From DASQMT01 sp963827335 (lineage in GTDB: Bacteria > Actinomycetota > Thermoleophilia > Solirubrobacterales > Solirubrobacteraceae), in the NCBI GenBank assembly GCA_963827335.1, contig CAWHAP010000023.1, positions 248,001-312,000 on the forward strand: a DNA stretch of 64,000 nt, written 5' to 3'. The notes under the pieces are model-generated. The model was not told the DNA's origin. It did not search any database and worked only from the letters and a program-made list of their open reading frames with translations. The position numbers were made by a program, and so were the translations under genes. Each line of letters begins with the position of its first letter. Position 1 is the stretch's first letter. Positions 9,609 through 18,573 of the stretch are shown here, piece after piece.

Positions 9609-11678
9609 ATGCCCACCGCCACCGTCGAAGACCGCGCCACCGAGCTGCTGCACGCCCTCGCCGGCCCGGACGCCGGGTTCCGCCCGCACCAGCTCGAGGC
9701 GGTGCGCGACCTGGTCGAGGACCGCGGCCGCGTGCTCTGCGTCCAGCGCACGGGCTGGGGCAAGTCCGCCGTCTACTTCCTGGCCACCGCGCTGCTGCGC
9801 GAGCGCGGCGCCGGCCCGGCGCTGATCGTCTCGCCGCTGCTGGCCCTGATGCGCAACCAGATCGCGGCCGCCGAACGGCTGGGGATCCGCGCGCACACGA
9901 TCAACTCGACGAACCGCGAGGCCTGGGACGAGGTCCGGGCGCTGCTCGCCGAGGACGCCGTCGACCTGCTCCTGATCAGCCCCGAGCGGCTGAACAACCC
10001 GCAGTTCCGCGACGCGATGCTGCCGCTCTTCGCCGAGCGCGTCGGCCTGCTCGTGGTCGACGAGGCCCACTGCGTCTCGGACTGGGGGCACGACTTCCGG
10101 CCGGACTACCGGCGCCTGGGGGAGATGCTCGCGCGGCTGCCCGACGGCGTCGCCGTCCTCGGCACGACCGCGACGGCGAACGACCGCGTCGTGGCCGACG
10201 TCGAGGAGCAGCTGGGCACGGGCGCGGCCGCGCCGCTGCGGACCTACCGGGGCCCGCTCGGGCGCTCGAGCCTGCGCCTGGAGGTCGTCGAGCTGCCCGC
10301 CCAGGCCGACCGGCTCGCCTGGCTGGCCACGTGGCTCCCGCGGCTGGAGGGCTCGGGGATCGTCTACACGCTCACCAAGCGCGACGCCGACCTCGTCGCC
10401 GGCTGGCTGGACGGGCACGGGATCGCCGCCCAGGCCTACAGCGGCGAGGTGGACACGGCGCAGCGCGTCGCGGTCGAGGAGCGCCTGCTCGCCAACGACC
10501 TCAAGGCGGTCGTGGCCACGAGCGCGCTCGGGATGGGCTACGACAAGCCCGACCTCGGCTTCGTCGTGCACTACCAGGCGCCCGGCTCGGTCATCGCCTA
10601 CTACCAGCAGGTCGGGCGCGCCGGCCGCGGCGTGGCGCACGCCGACGTCGTCCTCCTGCGCGGCGCGGAGGACCGGCGGATCCAGGACTTCTTCATCGAG
10701 CAGGCGTTCCCTCGCCGCGAGCTCGTCGACCGGGTGCTCGACGCGCTCGACGGCGCGGGAGAGGACGGCCTCTCCCTGCCCGCGCTGACGAGCGTCGTCA
10801 ACCTCGGCCGCGGCCGGATCGAGGCGATGCTCAAGGTCCTCGACGTCGAGGGCGCCGTGACGCGCGCCGGCAGCCGCTGGGTGCGCCGCCCCGGCGCGGC
10901 ATGGCACTACGACGCCGACCGCTACGCCGCGGTGACGGCCCTGCGGCGCAGCGAGCAGACGGCGATGGCGGCCTTCGGCGCCGACGGGCGCTGCCTCATG
11001 CGCGCGCTCCAGGAGGAGCTCGACGACCCTGAGCCGGCCGACTGCGGGCGCTGCGCGGTGTGCGCCGGCGCGCGGTTCGACGCGCCCCTCGACCCGGTGC
11101 TGGTGCGGACCGCCGCGCTGCACCTGCGCTCGAAGCCGATGCTGCTCGAGGTCAAGAAGATGGCGCCGTCCGAGGACGGCGCGATGCGCAAGATCCCCGA
11201 GGACGTGCGGGCCGAGGAGGGCCGCGCGCTCGCCCGGCTGGGCGACGGCGGCTGGGACCCGCTCGTGCAGGCCGGACGCCGCGCCGGCCGCTTCGACGAC
11301 GAGCTCGTCGACGCCGCGGCCGAGGCCGTGCGCGGCTGGGGTGCGCCCGTCGCCTGGGTCGCCGCGGTCCCGTCGCGGCGCAGCGGGCCGCTCGTGCCCG
11401 ACTTCGCGCGCCGGCTCGCGGCGGCGCTCGCACTGCCCTACGAGGAGGCGCTGGAGCGGACCGGCGACGGGCCGCCCCAGCGCGAGATGGCGAACGCGGT
11501 GCAGCAGGTCGCCAACGTGCGCGGTCAGTTCGCGGTCGCCGGCGCCCTGCCGTCCGGGCCGTGCCTGCTCGTCGACGACCTGCGCTTCAGCGGCTGGACG
11601 CTCGCCATGCTCGCCGGGCAGCTGCGCCGGCGGGGGTCCGGCCCGGTCTACCCGCTCGCGCTCGCCACGGCCTTCTGA
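9609..11678 (+). CDS. RecQ-family DNA helicase with C-terminal PRTase-like domain
   Basis: A 689-residue protein (GTG 9603 is an alternative start). It carries the RecQ-type helicase core: motif I TGWGKSAVYF, motif II VVDEAHCVSDWGHDFRPDY, and motif VI QQVGRAGRG. A RecQ zinc site follows as C-x16-C-x2-C-x2-C. The last 110 or so residues (AAVPSRRS..., CLLVDDLRFSGWT) look like a ComF-type phosphoribosyltransferase fold with a PRPP-loop-like LVDD segment. No HRDC domain is seen. It should unwind DNA 3' to 5' using ATP. The role of the PRTase-like part is unknown. It overlaps the convergent hydrolase gene by 31 bases. Confidence 0.9.
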   Translation: MPTATVEDRATELLHALAGPDAGFRPHQLEAVRDLVEDRGRVLCVQRTGWGKSAVYFLATALLRERGAGPALIVSPLLALMRNQIAAAERLGIRAHTINSTNREAWDEVRALLAEDAVDLLLISPERLNNPQFRDAMLPLFAERVGLLVVDEAHCVSDWGHDFRPDYRRLGEMLARLPDGVAVLGTTATANDRVVADVEEQLGTGAAAPLRTYRGPLGRSSLRLEVVELPAQADRLAWLATWLPRLEGSGIVYTLTKRDADLVAGWLDGHGIAAQAYSGEVDTAQRVAVEERLLANDLKAVVATSALGMGYDKPDLGFVVHYQAPGSVIAYYQQVGRAGRGVAHADVVLLRGAEDRRIQDFFIEQAFPRRELVDRVLDALDGAGEDGLSLPALTSVVNLGRGRIEAMLKVLDVEGAVTRAGSRWVRRPGAAWHYDADRYAAVTALRRSEQTAMAAFGADGRCLMRALQEELDDPEPADCGRCAVCAGARFDAPLDPVLVRTAALHLRSKPMLLEVKKMAPSEDGAMRKIPEDVRAEEGRALARLGDGGWDPLVQAGRRAGRFDDELVDAAAEAVRGWGAPVAWVAAVPSRRSGPLVPDFARRLAAALALPYEEALERTGDGPPQREMANAVQQVANVRGQFAVAGALPSGPCLLVDDLRFSGWTLAMLAGQLRRRGSGPVYPLALATAF

Positions 11679-12469
11679 CGCGCGCCCGGCGCGGCGCTCC
11701 CCTCGCGCAGCAGCCGCGCGACCTGGGCGGGGTCGTCGCTCATCGGCACGTGCCCGCACCCGCGCAGCCAGACGTGCCGCGCGCCGGGCAGCAGGCGCCG
11801 CGCCCGCCGCGCCTGGGTCGGGAGCAGCAGCCCGTCGCGGGTGCCCCAGCCGATCGTCACCGGCACGCGGATCTCGCCGGCGAAGCGATGGCCGTCGAGC
11901 TCGGTGAGCACGTCGTGGAACGCGACGCCGTCGAGCATCGTCGTCAGGTGGTCGTACGCCTCGCCAGGGGTGAGGCGCTCGGGATGGGCGAACATCTGGC
12001 AGTAGAGGATCCGTCGCAGGCCGGGGCGCGCGACGAGCCGCGGCGCCGCGGGCCGCAGCAGGCGGCCGGCCCGGTGCGTGAGGCGCAGCGACACGCCCGC
12101 GAAGCGCCGCGCCGGGCGCGACGCGAAGCCGGCGGGCGAGATCGCGGTGACCGACGCGACGGTCCCCCGCCGGCCGAGCTCCAGGCCCACGGCGCCGCCC
12201 AGCGAGTTCCCGGCCACGTGCGGGCGCTCCAGGCCCGCCTCGGCGAAGAACCGCTCGGCGGCGTCGGCGAGCGCCGCGATCCCGCACGGCCCACCCCCGC
12301 CGAGCGCCTCCGAGCGGCCGAAGCCCGGCAGGTCGATCGACCAGACCTCGCGGTCGCCCTGCAGCCGCCCGACCACCGGGCGCCAGGCGGCGCCGCTCAT
12401 CCCGATGCCCGCGAGCAGCGCGAGCGGCGGGCCGGCACCGTCGCGCCGGTGGTGCAGCCCGGCCGGCAT
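11648..12469 (-). CDS. Alpha/beta-fold hydrolase
   Basis: A 273-residue hydrolase (ATG 12469; a GTG at 12487 would add 6 residues). The nucleophile elbow is GNSLGG, an oxyanion-type GIGMSG lies near the N terminus, the candidate acid is the Asp in GWGTRDG, and the catalytic His is in GCGHVPM. It is probably a cytoplasmic esterase or lipase-like enzyme of unknown substrate. It lies 46 bases downstream of the protease-nuclease gene on the same strand. Its 3' end overlaps the RecQ gene. Confidence 0.88.
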   Translation of the reverse strand: MPAGLHHRRDGAGPPLALLAGIGMSGAAWRPVVGRLQGDREVWSIDLPGFGRSEALGGGGPCGIAALADAAERFFAEAGLERPHVAGNSLGGAVGLELGRRGTVASVTAISPAGFASRPARRFAGVSLRLTHRAGRLLRPAAPRLVARPGLRRILYCQMFAHPERLTPGEAYDHLTTMLDGVAFHDVLTELDGHRFAGEIRVPVTIGWGTRDGLLLPTQARRARRLLPGARHVWLRGCGHVPMSDDPAQVARLLREGSAAPGARQKAVASASG

Positions 12470-12515
12470 GCGGCGAGCGTGCCACACGGCGCCGGCGCGT
12501 GCGCCGGCGCCGGGC

Positions 12516-14549
12516 TCAGAGGATGAGGTCGGAGGCGCGGATCAGCTCGCGCGGCAGCGGCATCGACTCCAGCCGCTCGAGCGGGTCCGCCGCCGCGTGC
12601 GGCTCCAGCAGGAGGCCCGTCAGCTCCGCGATCCGCCGCACCGGCACCTGGAAGGTCCGGAACGCGCCGAACGAGAACGCCTCCTCGGTCGGCAGGTCGT
12701 CGAGCAGCGCGGACTGGCTGAGCAGGTAGCCCGTGACCGACAGCCGGCCCTCCGTCGTGACCATCCCCACGACCTTCCAGAACTGGCGCGGCAGGCGGAC
12801 GCCGCGATAGGGGTCGTCGTCGTCGGCCAGCACCGGCCCGGTGATGACGCTGACCAGCAGGTCGGCGGTGTCCGCGCTGGTGAGGATGTGATCCTCCAGC
12901 CCGGCCCACAGGGTGCTGCCGGCGTTGAACTGGTGGTGCTGCGGGGCGGCGTTCGTGAAGTGGAACGTGTCGTCGTTGGCCGCCTTGACCGCCTCGGCGT
13001 CCGTGCCCCAGGCCGGGTCGAGCCGGCGCACGAGGTGGCCGCGATCCAGCGGGTTGCTCTTGTAGACGGGCTCGCCGGTCTGGAACTCGGCGGGCAGGCG
13101 CGGGTCGATGATCCAGCGGTCGCGCTCGCGCTTGGGCTGGCGCGCGAGCTTGCCGTCGATGTTGACGGCGGTGAACAGCGCGAGCGCGCGCTCGCGGTGC
13201 ATGACCACGCTGAAGTGGTGGTAGCGCAGCTCGTCCGAGGCCTGCCCGTCGAGGGCCGGGCCGGGCACCGGCAGGGGCAGCGGCTGCGCGAGGAACGCGG
13301 CGTCGTAGCCCTTGCGGTTGGAGTAGTCCGGGTCGATCGAGACCGCCTCGGTCTCGACGCCCTCCGCCGGGGGCGGCGCCGCGCCGGCGGCGTCGCCGAC
13401 GCGCACCGTGATCTCGAGCGGCACGGTGATCGTCACCTCGCCGCCCGCCGCCGGCGACGGGGCGGGGACGACGACCGGCGCGTGCGGCGGCGGCGGGGGC
13501 GGGGCGGCGGGAGGCGCGGCGGGCGCCGCCTCCGGTGCCGCGAACAGCGCGTCGGCGAGCGTCCGCATGGCGGGCGACAGCGGCTGGTCCTTGACGAACT
13601 GCATGATCCGGCTGACGCGGATGCCCTCGTTGAGGAACCCGCCGAACTCCGCGTGGTCGGGGGCGGCGACGCTGGCGTGGTGCAGCGCGACGACCTCCCA
13701 CTGGTCGTTGAACACCGGCGAGCCGGAGGAGCCGGGCTCCGTGTCCGCCGCGTAGTGCATGAAGCGGTCGGGCAGGTCGACGATCTTGTTCTCGCGCAGC
13801 GCGATCTGCTTCTTCTCGCCGCGGGGGTGCTGCACGATCGTCACGAACTCGCCGATGATCGCCTTGCCCTCCGCCTCGATCAGCGGGTTGAACCCGTAGG
13901 GAGCGAGCTGCTCGGGCGTCGCGCGCACCGCGACGAGGGCGAAGTCGCGCTCGTCGTCGGCCAGGAAGAAGCGGTCCGGGTCGAACCCGAACGTCTCCGT
14001 GTCCAGCACCTTCCCGTCGGCGCCGTCCTGGTAGTTGAACTCGATGAAGCTGTTGCGCGCGGTGTCCGCGTCCGGCAGCACGTGGTGGTTGGTCAGCAGC
14101 AGCGACGCCGAGACGAGCGACCCCGTACCGAAGCCGGCGGGGTTGCGCCCGGCGTCCACGATGTTGACGCGGCCGACGGCGCGGGCGGCGACGACGCCCG
14201 CGTCGAGGTACCGGACGCCGACGAAGTCGGCGGTGAGGATGATCTTCTCCAGCAGCTTGGCCGGCTCGGCGGCGGTCTCGCGCTCCTGCCCGCCCTCGAC
14301 GCGCTCGACGGCCTCGCGCATGATCGCCCCGGGCGGGGCGGTCAGCACCGTGGGCGGTGGGACGTCGCCCGTCACGTAGCGGCTCAGGCGGTCGAGCCGC
14401 TTGGCGATCCGCTCCTCCGTGTCGACCCGCGCGAGCCCACCGGGCTCGGTCAGCACGGCCTCGTTGCCCAGCCGCGCCTCGGTGCGGGCCGAGACCCGCT
14501 CGGCCGCTGCGTCGCGCTGCCGGTCGCGTGCCTGCTCGTAGGACTCCAT
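12516..14549 (-). CDS. Trypsin-like protease fused to DNA/RNA non-specific endonuclease
   Basis: A 677-residue fusion. Residues 1-110 are charged and helical. About 120-320 is a trypsin/V8-like serine protease with His156 (TNHHV), Asp202 (RDFALVAV) and Ser277 (GSSGSP). A Pro/Ala-rich linker spans about 338-370. From about 400 to 677 is an NUC-type nuclease with the DRGH motif (His505) and the downstream TNAAPQ...N...W metal-binding pattern. There is no signal peptide, so a nuclease and a protease sit together in the cytoplasm. Such pairings are known among prokaryotic conflict and defence effectors. No dedicated inhibitor or sensor gene is adjacent. Confidence 0.9.
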   Translation of the reverse strand: MESYEQARDRQRDAAAERVSARTEARLGNEAVLTEPGGLARVDTEERIAKRLDRLSRYVTGDVPPPTVLTAPPGAIMREAVERVEGGQERETAAEPAKLLEKIILTADFVGVRYLDAGVVAARAVGRVNIVDAGRNPAGFGTGSLVSASLLLTNHHVLPDADTARNSFIEFNYQDGADGKVLDTETFGFDPDRFFLADDERDFALVAVRATPEQLAPYGFNPLIEAEGKAIIGEFVTIVQHPRGEKKQIALRENKIVDLPDRFMHYAADTEPGSSGSPVFNDQWEVVALHHASVAAPDHAEFGGFLNEGIRVSRIMQFVKDQPLSPAMRTLADALFAAPEAAPAAPPAAPPPPPPHAPVVVPAPSPAAGGEVTITVPLEITVRVGDAAGAAPPPAEGVETEAVSIDPDYSNRKGYDAAFLAQPLPLPVPGPALDGQASDELRYHHFSVVMHRERALALFTAVNIDGKLARQPKRERDRWIIDPRLPAEFQTGEPVYKSNPLDRGHLVRRLDPAWGTDAEAVKAANDDTFHFTNAAPQHHQFNAGSTLWAGLEDHILTSADTADLLVSVITGPVLADDDDPYRGVRLPRQFWKVVGMVTTEGRLSVTGYLLSQSALLDDLPTEEAFSFGAFRTFQVPVRRIAELTGLLLEPHAAADPLERLESMPLPRELIRASDLIL

Positions 14550-14626
14550 CGCTCCGCCCCTCGATCGCCGCTCCGGCCGTTCATGGCCGGTCGTGCCGAC
14601 GCTATCCGGCTAGGCGCCCGCGTGCA

Positions 14627-15496
14627 TCATCCCGCGAGGGGAAGCCGGTCACCCGGATGCAGGACGTGCGTGGCGATGCGCGGTTCGAGCGCGGCGACGG
14701 CGCGCACGAAGGCGTCCGGATCGCCGAGGTTGCCGGCGACGCCGTCGAAGTGGCACGGGATCGCGATCGGGATGGCCGCCGCCGCCGCGAGCGCCGCCGC
14801 CTCGGGGGCCGAGAGGTTGCCCCACAGGCCGTCGCGCTCGCGCATCGCGTCGCGGCCGTTGACGGGGAGCAGGGCGACGTCGGGCGTGAGCTCGCGCAGC
14901 TCGTCCTCCAGCCCGGGCCACCAGATCGTGTCGCCGGCATGGAAGACCGCGTGGCCGTCGAGCTCGATCAGGTAGCCGAGCGCGCGGTGGTCGCCGTGCT
15001 CGTCGCGCCAGAAGCGGTAGCCGCCGAACGCGTCGGGATGCAGCTCGTGCGCGGCGGCCACGCCGGTCACGCGCGCCCCGGCCGCCTCGAGCGCGACGCC
15101 GGCGAACGTGGGATGGATCCGCTCGCGCGGCACGCCGGCGGCCTCGACGAGCCCGACGGCGGGCGCGGGGGCGAGGAAGATCGCCCCGGGGACCTGGCGC
15201 GCGATCGCGGCGAGCGTCCACGGGTCGAGGTGATCGGCGTGCTCGTGGGTGACGCACACGAGGTCGGCGGCCTCGACGTCCTCGGGGCGCAGGGCGGGCG
15301 CGACCGGTCGCGTGATCCCCTCGTCCTCCTCGAGCTTCGTCGACAGCCACGGGTCGACGAGCACGAGCGCGCCCTCGCTGCGGAGCGCGAACCCGGACTG
15401 CCCCAGGGCGTGGATGAGGAGCCCGCCCTCGTCGGGCAGCGTCGTCGCGAGCGTGTGGCCGAACCCGGGCACCGGCGCGGATGGTATTCGGCGCAC
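14627..15496 (-). CDS. UlaG-like metallo-beta-lactamase-fold hydrolase
   Basis: A 289-residue MBL-fold protein starting at GTG 15496. The metal-binding signature is HEHADH near residue 83. Later metal ligands are plausible at HAGDT (near residue 188) and CHFDG (near 244). It resembles the UlaG/UPF0173 branch (L-ascorbate-6-phosphate lactonase-like), not true beta-lactamases. It is probably a cytoplasmic metal-dependent hydrolase with unknown substrate. Confidence 0.85.
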   Translation of the reverse strand: MRRIPSAPVPGFGHTLATTLPDEGGLLIHALGQSGFALRSEGALVLVDPWLSTKLEEDEGITRPVAPALRPEDVEAADLVCVTHEHADHLDPWTLAAIARQVPGAIFLAPAPAVGLVEAAGVPRERIHPTFAGVALEAAGARVTGVAAAHELHPDAFGGYRFWRDEHGDHRALGYLIELDGHAVFHAGDTIWWPGLEDELRELTPDVALLPVNGRDAMRERDGLWGNLSAPEAAALAAAAAIPIAIPCHFDGVAGNLGDPDAFVRAVAALEPRIATHVLHPGDRLPLAG

Positions 15497-15531
15497 GTCT
15501 CGCGCGCGGTGGCCCCGGGTAGGCCGGGAGC

Positions 15532-15735
15532 ATGACCCAGACCCAGACCCTCGGACAGGCCGGCCTCGTCGGCTGGCGCAAGGCGGTCGCCGACCGCGTG
15601 GCGCCGCCTGCCGCGAGCCGCGCGCCCGCCTCGGAGGACCAGCTGCGCGCCGCGATCGGCGCGGCCTTCTTCCTCCTCTCGCTCGTCTACGTCGTCGGCA
15701 CGATCGCCCGCATGGTGAAGGCGGCCCGGGACTAG
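15532..15735 (+). CDS. Small single-pass membrane protein
   Basis: A 67-residue protein of unknown function. It has a hydrophilic N-terminal half, one hydrophobic segment at about residues 40-58 (IGAAFFLLSLVYVVGTIA), then a short basic tail. ATG 15532 is divergent from the UlaG-like gene (start at 15496). The stop overlaps the end of the convergent NYN gene by 4 bases. Confidence 0.6.
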   Translation: MTQTQTLGQAGLVGWRKAVADRVAPPAASRAPASEDQLRAAIGAAFFLLSLVYVVGTIARMVKAARD

Positions 15736-16127
15736 CCCAGGGCGTCGCGGAACGCGCGCGCGCCGCGGACGGTCGCGCCGTGCGCCCGCACGCGCGCGGC
15801 GAGCCCGGCGTCGGACGTCACCACCTCGGCGCCGGCGGGCGCACCCGCGACGAGCGCCGCGATCACGTCGTCGGCCGCGTCGGGTCCGCTGCGCTCGGCG
15901 AAGCGGACCTCCACGCGATCCGGCGCCGCGAGCCCGCCGGGCGGGCGGCCGTCGAACACGACGAGCACGTCGCGGTCCTCGGCAGCCGCCCAGGCGCCCA
16001 GGAGCGCGACCAGCCGCCGGGTGGCGCCGGCGCGGTCGCGCCACCAGCCGTCCGGCCGGCTCCCGATCACGTTGTTGCCGTCCACGATCAGCACCACGGG
16101 GATGATGCCCGCCGGGCGCCGCGCCAT
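15732..16127 (-). CDS. NYN (PIN-like) RNase domain protein
   Basis: A 131-residue protein with the NYN/YacP-type pattern: the acidic VLIVDGNNVIGS at the N terminus, VLVVFDG in the middle, and TSDAGLAARVRAHGA near the C terminus. These acidic residues fit a metal-dependent nuclease centre. It is probably an RNA-cleaving or RNA-processing protein. Its start lies only 11 bases from the divergent GIY-YIG gene. Confidence 0.82.
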   Translation of the reverse strand: MARRPAGIIPVVLIVDGNNVIGSRPDGWWRDRAGATRRLVALLGAWAAAEDRDVLVVFDGRPPGGLAAPDRVEVRFAERSGPDAADDVIAALVAGAPAGAEVVTSDAGLAARVRAHGATVRGARAFRDALG

Positions 16128-16138
16128 CCTGTGCGGGA

Positions 16139-16381
16139 GTGGCGATCGTGTATCTCCTGCGCTGCGCGGACGGCACGCTGTACTGCGGCTGGACGGTCGA
16201 CGTCGAGCGGCGCCTCGCCGCGCACAACGCGGGGAGGGCGAGCCGCTACACGCGCAGCCGCCTCCCCGTCGAGCTGGCGTGGTCGGCCGCGCTGCCGGAC
16301 CGTGCGGCCGCCATGCGCGAGGAGGTGCGCATCAAGCGGCTCCCCCGCGCCGCGAAGCTCGCGCTGATCGACACCGGCTGA
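16139..16381 (+). CDS. GIY-YIG nuclease domain protein (UPF0213-like)
   Basis: An 80-residue stand-alone GIY-YIG domain beginning at GTG 16139. The GIY part reads VYLLRCADGTLYCGWT with the catalytic Arg in ERRLAAHN, and the conserved Glu lies in AMREEVRIKRL. It matches the small YhbQ/UPF0213 type, a family with nuclease fold and little-known biology. It is divergent from the NYN gene with 11 bases between the starts. Confidence 0.88.
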   Translation: MAIVYLLRCADGTLYCGWTVDVERRLAAHNAGRASRYTRSRLPVELAWSAALPDRAAAMREEVRIKRLPRAAKLALIDTG

Positions 16382-16441
16382 GCGTCCGCCGCCGGCCGTG
16401 GAGCGCATCGCGGGAACGTTGCGGATAGCCTGTCGCGGGCT

Positions 16442-18046
16442 GTGCTCGCCGAGTCCTACAAGGTCCTCGTGGCCGAGCAGATCGCCGACTCCGGCGTGGA
16501 CCTGCTCCGCGAGCGCTTCTCCGTCGAGGTGGGCATCGACTGGTCTGCGGACGAGCTGGCCGACCGGATCGGCGCGTACGACGGGATCGTGATCCGGTCG
16601 GCGACGCAGTTGACGGCGGAGGTGATCGGTCGGGCGGATCGGTTGAAGGTGATCGGGCGTGCGGGGATCGGGGTCGACAACGTCGATGTGGCGGCGGCGA
16701 CGAAGCGTGGGATCGTGGTGGCCAATGCGCCGCAGTCGAATGTGGTGGCGGCGGCGGAGCACACGATGGCGTTGATGTTGGCGTTGGCGCGCAATGTGCC
16801 GCAGGCGCATGGGTCGTTGACGGCGGGTCGGTGGGAGCGGTCGCGGTTCGGTGGGGTGGAGGTGTATGAGAAGACGTTGGGGGTGTTGGGGTTCGGTCGC
16901 ATCGGTCAGCTCGTGGCTGCGCGGGCGCGGGCCTTCGGGATGCGGATCGTGGCCTTTGACCCGTTCGTGTCGGCCGAGCGCTTCCGCGAGCTCGGCGTGG
17001 ACCGGGCCGAGACGGCCGCGGAGGTCTACGCCCAGGCGGACTTCATCACGGTGCACCTGCCCAGGACGCCGGAGACGCGTGGCTGGTTGAACGCCGATGC
17101 GTTCGCCGCGATGCGCGACGGGGTGCGGGTGATCAACTGCGCGCGCGGTGAGCTGGTCGACGATGCGGCGCTCAAGGCGGCGCTGGACAGCGGCAAGGTG
17201 GCGGGGGCGGCGCTGGATGTGTTCCCGAGCGAGCCGATCACGGACTACCCGTTGTTCGACGGGTATCCGAACGTGGTGGTGACGCCGCATCTGGGGGCGT
17301 CGACGATGGAGGCGCAGGATCGGGCGGGGGTGCAGACGGCCGAGCAGGTGGTGGCGGCGTTGACGGGCGGGGTGGTCTCGACGGCGGTGAACATCCCGGC
17401 GATCAGCGCGGAGGACATGGACGTGCTCGGCCCGTTCCTCCCGCTGGTGGACAGCCTCGGCCGGCTGGCGAGCACGCTCGCCCCTGGCGTGGACCGGATC
17501 GAGACCGAGTACTTCGGCCGCATCGCCGAGCGCGACACGCGGCTGCTCACGCTGGCCGTGCTCCAGGGCGTGCTGACCGGGCACGCGGAGGAGGACGTCA
17601 ACCTCGTCAACGCGCCGACGCTCGCCGAGGAGCGCGGGATCGCGGTGTCCGAGCGCAAGGAGGCCGTCGCGCGCGACTTCGCCGACCTCGTGCGCGTGAC
17701 GGTCGTCCACGGCGAGGACCGCCACCGCGTCGCCGGCACCACGCTCGGCCGGCGCCACCGGCCGCACCTGCTCGAGGCCTGGGGGCAGCGCTTCAACCTC
17801 CAGCTCGACGCCGGCGCCCACCTCGCCCTGTTCCGCTACCCGAACCGGCCCGGCATGCTCGGCCGCGTCGGCAGCCTGCTCGGGGAGCACGGCATCAACA
17901 TCTCCAGCGCGACGCAGGGCGTGCAGCGCACCGACGACGACCTCAACGTCGTGATCGTCGTGACCGACGGCGACATCCCCGACGCGGTAATGCGCGAGAT
18001 GCTCGCGGAGCCCGGCGTGCTCGACGGGCGCACGCTGCGGGTCTGA
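16442..18046 (+). CDS. serA: D-3-phosphoglycerate dehydrogenase
   Basis: A 534-residue enzyme of the long (type 1) SerA class, catalysing the first step of serine synthesis (3-phosphoglycerate to 3-phosphohydroxypyruvate, NAD). The order is substrate domain, NAD-binding domain (GFGRIG at 150-155; catalytic Arg in NCARGELVD; His in TPHLGAST), intervening ASB domain, then a C-terminal ACT domain (FRYPNRPGMLGRVGSLLG) for serine feedback. The translation is seamless, but codon use is patchy. About 16600-16900 and 17080-17400 are rich in TTG, CGT and GGT, unlike the rest. Confidence 0.95.
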   Translation: MLAESYKVLVAEQIADSGVDLLRERFSVEVGIDWSADELADRIGAYDGIVIRSATQLTAEVIGRADRLKVIGRAGIGVDNVDVAAATKRGIVVANAPQSNVVAAAEHTMALMLALARNVPQAHGSLTAGRWERSRFGGVEVYEKTLGVLGFGRIGQLVAARARAFGMRIVAFDPFVSAERFRELGVDRAETAAEVYAQADFITVHLPRTPETRGWLNADAFAAMRDGVRVINCARGELVDDAALKAALDSGKVAGAALDVFPSEPITDYPLFDGYPNVVVTPHLGASTMEAQDRAGVQTAEQVVAALTGGVVSTAVNIPAISAEDMDVLGPFLPLVDSLGRLASTLAPGVDRIETEYFGRIAERDTRLLTLAVLQGVLTGHAEEDVNLVNAPTLAEERGIAVSERKEAVARDFADLVRVTVVHGEDRHRVAGTTLGRRHRPHLLEAWGQRFNLQLDAGAHLALFRYPNRPGMLGRVGSLLGEHGINISSATQGVQRTDDDLNVVIVVTDGDIPDAVMREMLAEPGVLDGRTLRV

Positions 18047-18054
18047 CCGGCCCC

Positions 18055-18492
18055 CTAGTCCTCGAGTGCCTCCGGCCCCGGATGGACGATGAGCACGTCG
18101 CAGTTCACCCTGCGCGAGACGGCCTGGCTGACGCTCTGGCCCAGCAGCCGCTGGACCGGACCCAGCCCGCGCGTGCCGATGACGACGAGATCGGCGCTGC
18201 GCTCGTCCGCGAGCCGCGTGATCGCGCTGGCCGGGTCGCCCATCATCGTGATGGCCTCGGCTTCGATCCCGCGCGCCTCGAGGATCGCCTGCGCCTCGTG
18301 CACGTCCTCGGTGCGCTCGGCCGGGCCTTCGCCGCGGGTGAGATGCGTCGCGCTGCGGGGGCCGCTGTGGGTGAGCCGGGCGATGCTGATGACGAGGACA
18401 CGCGATCCGAACGCCTCGGCAAGGGCCGCGGCGCGATCGAGCGCGCGCTTCGACGGAGCGGTGTCGTCGTAGGCGACGAGGATCGTCTTCAT
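18055..18492 (-). CDS. Universal stress protein, UspA family
   Basis: A 145-residue single Usp domain. The N terminus is MKTILVAYDDT and the ATP-binding motif is present as G-T-R-G-L-G-x9-G-S-V-S near residues 109-124, so it belongs to the nucleotide-binding class. It ends in CDVLIVHPG. It is probably a cytoplasmic stress-associated ATP-binding protein. It is convergent with serA with 8 bases between the stops. Confidence 0.92.
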   Translation of the reverse strand: MKTILVAYDDTAPSKRALDRAAALAEAFGSRVLVISIARLTHSGPRSATHLTRGEGPAERTEDVHEAQAILEARGIEAEAITMMGDPASAITRLADERSADLVVIGTRGLGPVQRLLGQSVSQAVSRRVNCDVLIVHPGPEALED

Positions 18493-18573
18493 GTTCCGGC
18501 TCCCTCTCCTCTGCGGTCGTCCCGAACAGCCTTCAAGACACCGTGCATACCACGGAGCGTCCGGCCCAAACGC

